In this document: positions 1 to 6,777 of the stretch, one piece after another
Layout: each line of letters begins with the position of its first letter
Position numbering within the stretch: position 1 is the stretch's first letter
From: SHNJ01 sp964458615
Lineage (GTDB): Bacteria; Pseudomonadota; Alphaproteobacteria; SHNJ01
Assembly: GCA_964458615.1 (NCBI GenBank)
Contig: CAYWJR010000011.1
Coordinates: forward strand, 1 to 32,128
Reading direction: 5' to 3'
Length of the DNA: 32,128 nucleotides
Made by a program: the position numbers and the translations under genes
The notes under the pieces: model-generated
What the model saw: only the letters and a program-made list of their open reading frames with translations
Told to the model about the DNA's origin: nothing
The model's database searches: none

Positions 1-310
1 GATAGCCGCGTTTAAATTTGATTTCTATTTCTACATCTAGGTCATCTTTTTCATCTTTTGCTTCCCAATATCCGAATGGGACGCGCAGCTCATATAATAA
101 TGCTCCGTCTACATAGCGCCGTTCTTTTGTAGCGGTTTCAATCTCATATTCGGGTATAAATATAAGATCAAAAGATTTCCCCCAATTTTTTAGCAGATCT
201 TTAAAGGCTTCTCGAACAACGGACTCCCGGTGCGTACCCGAAACCTTCCGTAAGTCCTGAAGATCATTAAGATATTTATGAATAAGAAGCTGGCTCAAAA
301 TTTTATCCAC
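1..310 (-). CDS. Type ISP/IIG-like restriction-modification enzyme, N-terminal part (cut by window edge)
   Basis: The reading frame is open from a GTG at 310 down to base 1, giving the first 103 residues; an in-frame stop four codons upstream of that GTG limits the start. It resembles, from memory, the N-terminus of single-polypeptide restriction-methylation enzymes (type ISP and relatives), where a PD-(D/E)xK nuclease precedes helicase and N6-adenine methylase domains. Residues seen: a conserved REAF helix (E34), YVDGALL (D68) and YWEAKD (E83, K85), together a plausible nuclease active site. The helicase and methylase parts would lie left of the window, so whether the gene is intact is unknown. 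No good ribosome binding site is visible before the GTG. An XRE regulator gene ends 105 bases upstream in the same orientation. Confidence 0.6.
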   Translation of the reverse strand, partial: MDKILSQLLIHKYLNDLQDLRKVSGTHRESVVREAFKDLLKNWGKSFDLIFIPEYEIETATKERRYVDGALLYELRVPFGYWEAKDEKDDLDVEIEIKFKRGY

Positions 311-356
311 GAAGAGAATTTATTTAGCAATCAAATTTTAGATAATAAAAGTCGTG

Positions 357-393
357 CCAGCAAGTTGAATAAAGTGCACAAAACATTTGCTGG
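357..393. promoter_or_regulatory. Inverted repeat in front of the restriction-modification gene
   Basis: CCAGCAA at 357-363 is matched by TTGCTGG at 387-393, with 23 bases between them that contain the palindrome GTGCAC (374-379). It lies in the 105-base gap between the XRE gene (stop at 416) and the restriction-modification start (310). It could be an operator for the XRE protein or a transcript hairpin; there is no T-run after it, so an intrinsic terminator is unlikely. Confidence 0.3.
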
Positions 394-415
394 TGCCTAA
401 GGGAGTGAGAACTGG

Positions 416-769
416 CTATTTTCTTGGGCGTTTCTTGCCGCGCTCGGCATTGTTATGTTGCGTTAAACAACCTAACAATTTTACCGCCAATTCCAGTTGA
501 TTTTCATTTAATGAGGACAAAATTGCCGCCGCGCGGTTTGTCAGCGCGGATTCCTTGGTTTCTGGCTTATGCCCGAATCCCAATACTTCATTAGGTGTTG
601 TTTGTAACACTCGACAAATATCAACTAACACTTTGAAATTAGGGCTATTTACACCAGAAATATAATGCCCATACCGGCGTGGGTCTATTCCTAGCTGACG
701 TGCAACTTCCGCATCAGATAGTCCGTGACGGCGGGCCAATTCCCTCAGTTTCGTTCCAATTCTTATCAT
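416..769 (-). CDS. XRE-family helix-turn-helix transcriptional regulator
   Basis: A 117-residue protein with one Cro/CI-type HTH domain at about residues 5-62; the recognition-helix region is around LSDAEVARQLGIDPRRYGHYISG. The C-terminal half is polar and ends in a basic tail (RGKKRPRK). Such proteins bind operator DNA as dimers. It sits just upstream of, and in the same direction as, the restriction-modification gene, so a controller role is conceivable; classical restriction controllers are usually shorter, about 80 residues. It is divergent from the lipoprotein cluster starting at 858, and the 88-base space between them holds two inverted repeats that could be its operators. The regulatory target is inference; the HTH assignment is firm. 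Confidence 0.8.
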   Translation of the reverse strand: MIRIGTKLRELARRHGLSDAEVARQLGIDPRRYGHYISGVNSPNFKVLVDICRVLQTTPNEVLGFGHKPETKESALTNRAAAILSSLNENQLELAVKLLGCLTQHNNAERGKKRPRK

Positions 770-785
770 AGGAACGAATTATTCA

Positions 786-796
786 TGACAATGTCA
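786..796. promoter_or_regulatory. Small inverted repeat, candidate XRE operator
   Basis: TGACAATGTCA: five-base arms around one base, 17 bases upstream of the XRE start codon at 769 in the divergent intergenic region. Position and symmetry suit autoregulation by the XRE protein. Short dyads occur by chance, so this is tentative. Confidence 0.3.
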
Positions 797-823
797 ATAT
801 ATCTATGTATAAATAATTCCTAA

Positions 824-846
824 ATTATCTATAAATAATAGATGAT
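824..846. promoter_or_regulatory. AT-rich imperfect inverted repeat before the lipoprotein cluster
   Basis: ATTATCTAT (824-832) and ATAGATGAT (838-846) are inverted copies with one mismatch and a five-base spacer, immediately before the AGGAG ribosome binding site of the first lipoprotein gene. A related ATCTAT..ATAAATAAT stretch lies just upstream at about 800-816, so the region may hold two operator copies or simply be an AT-rich promoter. Confidence 0.3.
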
Positions 847-857
847 AGGAGTTAGAA

Positions 858-1307
858 ATGAGAAAAATAGCCGTAGTTACATCACTATTGTTGATAACCG
901 GATGTATGACCGCTCAGGAACATTTACAAGCCGTGAGTGACAATAATACCGACCGTTTAACGGTCGGAACAGTTCAAAAAGAAATTCGCGTTGGAATGAC
1001 TGGCGGACAAGTAGCCGAAGTTTTGGGGTCGCCCAATATCGTCAATACCGATGAAGAGCGCCGCGAGGTTTGGATTTATGATAAGATTTCAACTGAGCGC
1101 GCATACTCGACTAGCTCAGGCGGTTTTTCCACATTAATTTTAGGCGGCGCGCCTGTAGGTGTTGGCGCTTTAGGTGGCGGAGTTGGCGGCGGGTATAATC
1201 AAGGCGCGGGTGCGTCTAGCACTACACAAAAGACCCTTACCGTCATTATCAAATTCGATAAACAAAGCAAAGTTCGTGACTTTGCTTATCACACCTCTAA
1301 GTTTTAG
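858..1307 (+). CDS. BamE/SmpA-like outer-membrane lipoprotein
   Basis: 149 residues. The signal sequence ends in a lipobox (LITGC), so the mature protein would be lipid-anchored at Cys16. The middle part, KEIRVGMTGGQVAEVLGSPN followed by EVWIYDKI, has the pattern of the SmpA/BamE fold, a small two-helix, three-strand domain found in outer-membrane assembly lipoproteins and many unrelated envelope lipoproteins. A glycine-rich loop (about 100-121) interrupts the fold before the last strand (LTVIIKFD). AGGAG at 847-851 is well placed for the ATG. It is the first of four closely packed plus-strand genes. It is unlikely to be the organism's housekeeping BamE, given its island location and glycine insertion. 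Confidence 0.65.
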   Translation: MRKIAVVTSLLLITGCMTAQEHLQAVSDNNTDRLTVGTVQKEIRVGMTGGQVAEVLGSPNIVNTDEERREVWIYDKISTERAYSTSSGGFSTLILGGAPVGVGALGGGVGGGYNQGAGASSTTQKTLTVIIKFDKQSKVRDFAYHTSKF

Positions 1308-1315
1308 GGGGAGCG

Positions 1316-1843
1316 ATGTTTAAAAAGACTATTGCTTCGCTTGTGATCGTCGCATTTGCGCTTAGCGGATGCGTTGCAACCATACCTAAAGACGCTTTGT
1401 CATTAAGCCCTGAGAGCATGCAATTGCGTCAGCTGCAAACGCGCAAATTCGATACGCGGGAAGAAAAGCGCCTTCTCTCTGCCGGTGCCGCCGTTTTGCA
1501 AGACTTGGGATTCAGCATCGATGAATCAGAGACCCAATTGGGGGTTATAGTCGGATCGAAAGATCGCGATGCCACGGAAACAGGACAGGTTGCCGGAGCC
1601 GTATTTATGGCGGTGATGTTTGGCGTGGCGATGCCGATTGATAAGAATCAGAAAATCCGCGCCTCTCTTGTCACTAGAAAAAATGCCAATGGCGGAACTG
1701 CCATGCGCATAACATTCCAGCGCGTGGTATGGGATAATCGCGGACAGATTTCTAAAATCGAAAGCATTGAAGACGACAAAATTTATCAAGAATTTTTTGA
1801 AAAAATGTCAAAAGCGGTTTTCCTAGAGGCGCAGCAAATTTGA
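1316..1843 (+). CDS. Lipoprotein, paralogue of the 2289-2717 product
   Basis: 175 residues with signal peptide and lipobox (ALSGC). I do not recognise a named family. It shares clear blocks with the protein at 2289-2717: LRQLQTRKFDT against LRQIQSRAFDT, LQDLGFSID against LQDLGFVID, and the C-terminal YQEFFEKMSKAVFLEAQ against YQQFFTALGKAMFLKAQ. Unlike the partner it contains a hydrophobic Gly/Ala/Met segment around residues 92-108 (GAVFMAVMFG), which could insert in or lie on a membrane. GGGGGAG precedes the ATG. It starts 9 bases after the BamE-like gene, and its TGA overlaps the ATG of the nuclease gene by one base, indicating translational coupling. Confidence 0.7.
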   Translation: MFKKTIASLVIVAFALSGCVATIPKDALSLSPESMQLRQLQTRKFDTREEKRLLSAGAAVLQDLGFSIDESETQLGVIVGSKDRDATETGQVAGAVFMAVMFGVAMPIDKNQKIRASLVTRKNANGGTAMRITFQRVVWDNRGQISKIESIEDDKIYQEFFEKMSKAVFLEAQQI

Positions 1844-2322
1844 TGCAGTGGCTAGTCCTTTTAATTTTCCTTTTTTCAGTTACTCCTGCGGCAGCGCAGA
1901 GCCATGTCGTGGATGGCGATAGTCTTGTTATCGAAGGCAGCAGAGTACGATTGTATGGTATCGATGCGCCGGAATATGATCAAACCTGTCCTGGCGCGGA
2001 TAGTCCAAGATTTTGCGGCCAAGAGGCGAAAGAACATCTCGCGGCATTGCTGATTGGGCCGCTAAATTGCGAAAATCAAGGCATTGACCGCTACAAACGC
2101 GCCCTTATGCGCTGTTTCAACGCGAATGGGCAGGATATAGCGGCTGAAATGGTGCTGAACGGTTGGGCGATGGCTTATACACGCTATAGCAGTCTTTATA
2201 TTTCCCAACAAAAAGAAGCCCAAAACGCCAAGCGCGGTTTTTGGGCTTATGGATTTCCTAACCCCGAATCTTACCGGAGAGAAGCAAAATGCAGAAAGAT
2301 ATTATCAAATCCGCATTCTTAG
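1843..2322 (+). CDS. Secreted SNase-family (thermonuclease-like) nuclease
   Basis: 159 residues counted from the ATG at 1843, chosen because it overlaps the preceding stop (TGATG). An N-terminal signal peptide ends near AAAQS (about residue 19), so the enzyme should act in the periplasm or outside the cell. The staphylococcal-nuclease active site is visible: VVDGD (D24, D26), VRLYGIDAPE (R36, D41, E44) and DRYKRAL (R86), equivalent to the Ca-binding Asp residues, the two Arg and the Glu of the family. Four internal Cys could form disulfides. The family hydrolyses DNA and RNA phosphodiesters. Sandwiched between two paralogous lipoproteins and overlapping the second by 34 bases, it probably works with them at the envelope; that is inference. 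Confidence 0.85.
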   Translation: MQWLVLLIFLFSVTPAAAQSHVVDGDSLVIEGSRVRLYGIDAPEYDQTCPGADSPRFCGQEAKEHLAALLIGPLNCENQGIDRYKRALMRCFNANGQDIAAEMVLNGWAMAYTRYSSLYISQQKEAQNAKRGFWAYGFPNPESYRREAKCRKILSNPHS

Positions 2323-2717
2323 TTTTATTGTTGGCCGCTCTTGGCGGTTGTCAAACCACGTCACGCGACCAGGTAATGGCCACGACGCAATCCCAAGTTG
2401 GTTTGCGGCAAATTCAAAGCCGCGCATTTGATACTACGGATAGGGAAAGATTGCTTCGCACTTCGATTGCTACATTACAGGATTTGGGATTCGTTATCGA
2501 CAAAGCCGATAACGATTTAGGAACGGTGAGTGGCACCAAGCTTAATGGCTATCAATTGCGCATGACGGTAACGGTACAGCCGCGCGGTAAAAAACAAAGC
2601 GTGGTGCGGGCAAATGCCCAATATAATGTTGAAGCCGTGGAAGACCCGGAACCATATCAACAATTCTTTACGGCTTTAGGAAAAGCAATGTTCCTGAAGG
2701 CGCAAGAAGTGGATTAA
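2289..2717 (+). CDS. Lipoprotein, shorter paralogue of the 1316-1843 product
   Basis: 142 residues with signal peptide and lipobox (ALGGC, Cys21). Conserved blocks shared with the 1316-1843 protein are LRQIQSRAFDT, LQDLGF.ID, LGTVSGTK and the C-terminal YQQFFTALGKAMFLKAQE; the hydrophobic Gly/Ala segment of the partner is missing. No named family is recognised. The gene starts inside the end of the nuclease gene (34-base overlap) with its own GGAGAG ribosome binding site at about 2276. Its stop codon overlaps the stop of the convergent ParB-like gene within four bases (TTAA, 2714-2717), so the two operons meet tail to tail without a terminator between them. Confidence 0.7.
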   Translation: MQKDIIKSAFLVLLLAALGGCQTTSRDQVMATTQSQVGLRQIQSRAFDTTDRERLLRTSIATLQDLGFVIDKADNDLGTVSGTKLNGYQLRMTVTVQPRGKKQSVVRANAQYNVEAVEDPEPYQQFFTALGKAMFLKAQEVD

Positions 2718-3622
2718 GCTGCTTCTTTAGCATTTAAAGAAGTCATATCTGTAATTTTTTGAAACTGCGTCAGAATTTCCGAATGATTATTGACAAGATA
2801 ACGCACGACTTTTGCATTGTTCAATAGGTTTGCTAAATAACCTTTAGCCAGCGTTAATTTCAAAACATCTTGACCATAATTATCTTCTATTAATTTGTAT
2901 TCGCGCTGCAAGCTACTCATCTCGCTTTCCATGCGCGCCATTTGTTCTTCGTCCAGACCTTTAATATTTTTTGGTTTTTCAGGATCAATTAATTGATCTT
3001 TTGGTGTGGCGGCTAACAAGGCGCGGGCGTAGGATAAGGAATATACCCGCGAATCATTCATTAAAGTGGCCGCTTCTATTTGACGTATGGCTGTCATCCG
3101 GCGCAGAATAGGGAATGTGCCTGAGGCAACCATTTTATCTTTCAACATATCGGCGGCTTCTGAGCATATACCTTCCAATAAGTTTCTTTTACGAACAATG
3201 CTGCCTACGTCGACGTTTAACGCTTTGGCAATTTTGATTTCCGGCACTCCGCGTTCAACGGCGCGCAAAATCATACGATGTTCTTGAACAATGGATAGGC
3301 GGTTCACATGCTTATTATAGGTAAATGCTTCATCATCCGTCGATATGAGGCAAGAAACTTCCGTTTCACCAATTTCTTTTAATGCTTCAATCCTTAAATG
3401 CCCATCTAAAAGAATGTAGCCATCTTTGGATTTACTTACGACTGGCGGTTCGATAATTCCAACTTCCCTAATGGAAGCCAAAATCTGCTGATATTTTAAA
3501 CTGGTGCGGGCAGCGGGGGTTATAATTTTGATTGGAACTATTTGGACTAGGCGCAAGTTCACAGTTTCGGTATCAAATCCGATCTTAATATCGCCTTTAG
3601 TAACTTTCAATTTTCTAGTCAT
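2714..3622 (-). CDS. ParB-like protein with RepB-type C-terminal region
   Basis: 302 residues. An N-terminal ParB/Spo0J-like domain (about 25-110) carries DGHLRIEALKEIG, matching the GxxRxxA box used for CTP binding in ParB proteins. The following ENxxR-like motif is degenerate (KHVNRLSIVQE). A helix-turn-helix follows (IKIAKALNVDVGSIVRKRNLL), then a helical region resembling the C-terminal domain of RepB-type plasmid partition proteins. It is the last gene of the recombinase-ParB-ParB operon and overlaps the previous gene by 8 bases. No ParA ATPase is present in the window, so classical partition is doubtful; these proteins may instead help the recombinase or silence or stabilise the element. 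Confidence 0.75.
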   Translation of the reverse strand: MTRKLKVTKGDIKIGFDTETVNLRLVQIVPIKIITPAARTSLKYQQILASIREVGIIEPPVVSKSKDGYILLDGHLRIEALKEIGETEVSCLISTDDEAFTYNKHVNRLSIVQEHRMILRAVERGVPEIKIAKALNVDVGSIVRKRNLLEGICSEAADMLKDKMVASGTFPILRRMTAIRQIEAATLMNDSRVYSLSYARALLAATPKDQLIDPEKPKNIKGLDEEQMARMESEMSSLQREYKLIEDNYGQDVLKLTLAKGYLANLLNNAKVVRYLVNNHSEILTQFQKITDMTSLNAKEAA

Positions 3623-4526
3623 GAATAATCGCCCCTTTTTCCACTAGCTCCAACAATTGTTTTGGCATGGTTGCCAATCCTTCGGCTTTTAACAAAGTTT
3701 TGAAATTATTTTCTCTTAGCAATCCGCGTAACGCTTCTATGACAAACACAAGGCGATTGTTTGTGACTTCGGCCTTGCGCGTTAGAATGCGCTTACGGTC
3801 GACTTCACGTTGGTAAATTTTTAAAACATCTCTAGCAGAGATAATCCCGCCGCTATCGCGCTTGCCGCGCGGCCCGCGACCGCCGGTTCGAAAGGTTTTT
3901 CCACGACGCTTGCGAACTTCGATTAATCGTTTGGCGGCAAGCAGCTTTTTGCCACGAAGCCCGGTTTCATATGCGGCTTGCAATGCACGCTGTTCATTTT
4001 CGGTTCCTTCAGCAATCTTAATGGCAAGACTAACGGGAATTTGGCCATTTTCTACGGCAGAAAGCAAACGCTCTTCACCGCGCTCCATCAGATTTAGAAC
4101 ACCGTGGACATATTCTACAGTGAGGCCGGTCTTAGTTGCGATTTCTTTTATGCTATAACCCTGCCGCTGCAATATTTCGATGCCTTGCAATAAATCCAAC
4201 GCCCGGTGCTGACGGCGCGCCAGGTTTTCTACCAGGCTCATCACTAGGGCTTCATGTTCATCGGCTTCAATAACAATAGCAGGAATTTCTGTCTGTCCGC
4301 ATGCCATATATGCCTCGATGCGGCCTTGACCACAAACCAGATCATATTCCTTTCCTTCAATATTAGAATTGGCAGGTGTTACGGTAACAGGACGCTTGAG
4401 GCCTACCTGGGAAATATTTCCAGCAATATCCTCGAATACTCTTTGGTTGCGAACCCGTGGATTGATAATATTGATTTTATCAATTGAAATAATTTTGATT
4501 TCAGAATTCCTTACAGCTTTGCTCAT
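3615..4526 (-). CDS. ParB-like DNA-binding protein (ParB/RepB/Spo0J family)
   Basis: 303 residues. The ParB N-terminal domain has GQGRIEAYMACG (GxxRxxA box) and ENLARRQHRALD (ENxxR box), the two CTP-contact motifs of the family, followed by an HTH (YSIKEIATKTGLTVEYVHGVLNL). A basic linker at about 207-222 (rich in Arg, Lys, Gly) precedes a helical C-terminal part. The start overlaps the stop of the recombinase gene by 4 bases (ATGA), and its end overlaps the next ParB-like gene by 8 bases, so the three are translated as one operon. It is clearly different from the following ParB-like protein, not a recent duplicate. The function is inferred to be DNA binding and spreading on the element. Confidence 0.8.
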   Translation of the reverse strand: MSKAVRNSEIKIISIDKINIINPRVRNQRVFEDIAGNISQVGLKRPVTVTPANSNIEGKEYDLVCGQGRIEAYMACGQTEIPAIVIEADEHEALVMSLVENLARRQHRALDLLQGIEILQRQGYSIKEIATKTGLTVEYVHGVLNLMERGEERLLSAVENGQIPVSLAIKIAEGTENEQRALQAAYETGLRGKKLLAAKRLIEVRKRRGKTFRTGGRGPRGKRDSGGIISARDVLKIYQREVDRKRILTRKAEVTNNRLVFVIEALRGLLRENNFKTLLKAEGLATMPKQLLELVEKGAIIHD

Positions 4527-6070
4527 ACAGCCTCCGCTATTGCAACACGTTCCGTTAACATGAAAAAAGGCTCCAGATCGTCGAAACGATACGCATCAAG
4601 TGCCACATGATTTTCTTCCGCTAAACGAATGGTCGGGTTCTCAACATCCAGCGCGGGCAACAAATAATAATCCAAAGGCTTTCGGTTATTTGCATCCATG
4701 CGAATGATAAGGCTGATATCCGGTGTGAGGCCCGTATCCAGATTTATATTCCAGCGGTAATTTCCGGCAGGAGTTTTTTGGCAACGAGAGATAACCAAAG
4801 AAACTTTGATTTCATTGTTAATGATCAGAAATTCCGATTCCAATTCACGTTGAACATCTCCGCCCAATCTATTGATGCGTTTGATAACACCATCGATGAC
4901 TTCGGGGTACATCTTTCTTAATTGACGATTGATTTCGATATAGCTGTAATCTTTGTCTGGCGTGTACCCGATTAATTCATAAGCTCGTATTAAGCTTCCA
5001 AAACGATGGGCATAGGCACTGCTGGAAGGCATATCATCAGCTTCGTCGATGACTAACCCGGACAACCACCCCTTACGATCATGCAGAGCCTTCAGTTTTG
5101 CCAGCATATCGTCGTTGCTAATTTTACGGCAGCGTTCCCGGATCATTCCTTGGGCGGTGTAAAATTGTGCCGGTTCAATAATGGCTTCAAATGCACCTTT
5201 TGAACGCACCCATGTTTCCGGGCTATTGACGATGCGTTGCATTTTCAATTTGAATGAAACTCGATTATAAACATTATTACCGATATATTTTTCATTCGTG
5301 AGCACTTCATGCACAGTGCCGCGCGTCCATGACCTCTCTAAATCCGTTAATATTCCGCGCTGATTCAGTGAAGCGGCAATGGCTCCCTCAAGCATACGAT
5401 CTTCGGTGAAAGCCCTATAAATCCACCGCACAATTCCCACTTCTTCATCTGGGCCGGGAACCAAAATCACTCGGTCGGTTTGAAGAGATTTATGCTCCCC
5501 ACGCTTTAATTCGCCTTTAGGGTTGCCATGCTCGTCTACCAGCATACGGCGCAGTCCGAAGCCTGCCGGGCCGCCTTGCCGGAATCCTTTTTCGATTAGC
5601 TTACACTGACCAGTAAAGACTTTGTTGGATAGCTCTCGGCTGTATTCGGCGGCCATAGAACGTTTAACGCTCTTAACAATATTGGAAATGGGGCTGCCGT
5701 CATTTTGAAACTGCTCGGAAACGTATTGTACCGAGATGCCCGCTCGCCTGCAGATGTATTCATAATACGCACTTTCATCAACATCTTGAAACCGGCCCCA
5801 CCGGGTGACGTCCAAGGCTAAAATCGTTGTATAATCGGCCTGGCCAGCCTGCACGTCATCTATCATTTGCTTAAGAGCATCGCGGCCTTCGAGCGTCAAG
5901 CCGCTTTTGCCATCGTCGGCATAGGTTTTGACGATTTCCATATTGTGGCGATCTGAGTATTCATGTATCGCATCGGCCTGATTCTCGGTGGAGTACTTCT
6001 GATGATCTGTGGACATACGAACATACATTGCGGCTCGATTTTTAGGTTTGCTGGGGTCATCTGCGCTCAT
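4523..6070 (-). CDS. Large serine recombinase
   Basis: 515 residues. The N-terminal resolvase domain starts with MYVRMSTDHQKYSTENQ; Ser20 is the expected nucleophile and Arg18 an active-site Arg. DDGKSG and LDVTRWGR are typical later motifs. A recombinase domain follows (about 170-285) ending in WTRGTVHEVLTNEKYIGNNVYNR. The C-terminal 200 residues lack the CxxC pairs of the usual zinc ribbon and are not recognised. Large serine recombinases integrate and excise mobile elements at att sites without needing homology. The ATG at 6070 has only a weak GAG ribosome binding site. The gene leads an operon with two ParB-like genes and is divergent from the HTH gene at 6156. Confidence 0.9.
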   Translation of the reverse strand: MSADDPSKPKNRAAMYVRMSTDHQKYSTENQADAIHEYSDRHNMEIVKTYADDGKSGLTLEGRDALKQMIDDVQAGQADYTTILALDVTRWGRFQDVDESAYYEYICRRAGISVQYVSEQFQNDGSPISNIVKSVKRSMAAEYSRELSNKVFTGQCKLIEKGFRQGGPAGFGLRRMLVDEHGNPKGELKRGEHKSLQTDRVILVPGPDEEVGIVRWIYRAFTEDRMLEGAIAASLNQRGILTDLERSWTRGTVHEVLTNEKYIGNNVYNRVSFKLKMQRIVNSPETWVRSKGAFEAIIEPAQFYTAQGMIRERCRKISNDDMLAKLKALHDRKGWLSGLVIDEADDMPSSSAYAHRFGSLIRAYELIGYTPDKDYSYIEINRQLRKMYPEVIDGVIKRINRLGGDVQRELESEFLIINNEIKVSLVISRCQKTPAGNYRWNINLDTGLTPDISLIIRMDANNRKPLDYYLLPALDVENPTIRLAEENHVALDAYRFDDLEPFFMLTERVAIAEAV

Positions 6071-6100
6071 GTTTATTCTCTTTTAATTGTTAAAAATAAA

Positions 6101-6122
6101 ATCGCGCATATCCCAGCGCGAT
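6101..6122. promoter_or_regulatory. Perfect inverted repeat in the recombinase/regulator divergent promoter
   Basis: ATCGCGC (6101-6107) and GCGCGAT (6116-6122) are perfect inverted copies separated by 8 bases, in the 85-base gap between the divergent recombinase operon (start 6070) and HTH gene (start 6156). GC-rich arms in an AT-rich gap stand out. The likely meaning is an operator for the HTH protein that controls both directions; a recombinase or ParB binding site is the alternative. Confidence 0.45.
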
Positions 6123-6155
6123 GCTCTTTGGCGAATTTAACCAAGGAGCTTGTCA

Positions 6156-6761
6156 ATGTCTTTTTCAAAAAAAGTCCAAGATTTTCGTAAGAAATCCCGT
6201 AAAGAACTTGATGCTGATTTAGCTAAGAATATCGGACATGCTTTAAGACAAGACTTTGGTGAAAAACCCTCTGCCATAAAAAGAATAGGGCAATTAACTC
6301 GCGCAGAATTAAGGGCAATTAAAAATTGGTATGAAGGCAGAAACGCCCCGTCTTCCCGACATTTACTAATACTTGCTCGATCATCCCCGGCTCTCTTAAA
6401 ATTTATGCTGCAAGAGATTGGCGGACAAGATTTGGTCGATGCATTTGGTTTGTTATCTAAAGAAGAAATCCAAGATAAATCTGTATTAAAATCAGACGAT
6501 CAGAACGGGTTTTATACTGACAAAATTGTCAGTATAAATATGAATATACAACCCCACCTGGCCGGTAAGTTGAACCAGAGACAGCAGTGGTTCTTAGAAT
6601 TAGTACGGCAAGGTCAAAACATAAAGGCAAGTGATATAGCAGTTGTTTGGCAAACAAACATACGTTCTGCGCGGCGGGATGTTGCGCTGCTGATTGATAA
6701 AAAGCTTATTTATTTTGCTGGGGCTAAGAAAAATGGTAAGTATGAATTATTAAACATATAG
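6156..6761 (+). CDS. Two-domain helix-turn-helix regulator
   Basis: 201 residues from the ATG at 6156, chosen because AAGGAG (6143-6148) lies seven bases before it. The N-terminal half (about 20-90) resembles a family common near integrases in alphaproteobacteria, with ALRQDFGEKPSAIKRIG, AIKNWYEGRNAPSSRHLL and a helical LLKFML segment, an HTH that lets it bind DNA. The C-terminal part (about 139-198) looks like a winged helix: QQWFLELVRQG, then SARRDVALLIDKKLI. It is divergent from the recombinase and directly upstream of the DUF2971 gene (16 bases), so it is a good candidate for the island's regulator. Its own reading frame contains a 28-base inverted repeat (6511-6538). Confidence 0.65.
   Translation: MSFSKKVQDFRKKSRKELDADLAKNIGHALRQDFGEKPSAIKRIGQLTRAELRAIKNWYEGRNAPSSRHLLILARSSPALLKFMLQEIGGQDLVDAFGLLSKEEIQDKSVLKSDDQNGFYTDKIVSINMNIQPHLAGKLNQRQQWFLELVRQGQNIKASDIAVVWQTNIRSARRDVALLIDKKLIYFAGAKKNGKYELLNI
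6511..6538. repeat. 28-base inverted repeat inside the HTH regulator gene
   Basis: Thirteen-base perfect arms (6511-6523 and 6526-6538) flank two bases; the core reads TGACAA-AA-TTGTCA. The repeat falls in the linker between the two HTH domains, where coding constraint is probably loose. A perfect dyad this long is unlikely by chance in a coding sequence. It could be an internal operator bound by the regulator, a recombination-related site, or a hairpin in the mRNA; there is no following T-run to make it an intrinsic terminator. Confidence 0.6.
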
Positions 6762-6777
6762 AAGAGTTTCTTGCGCC

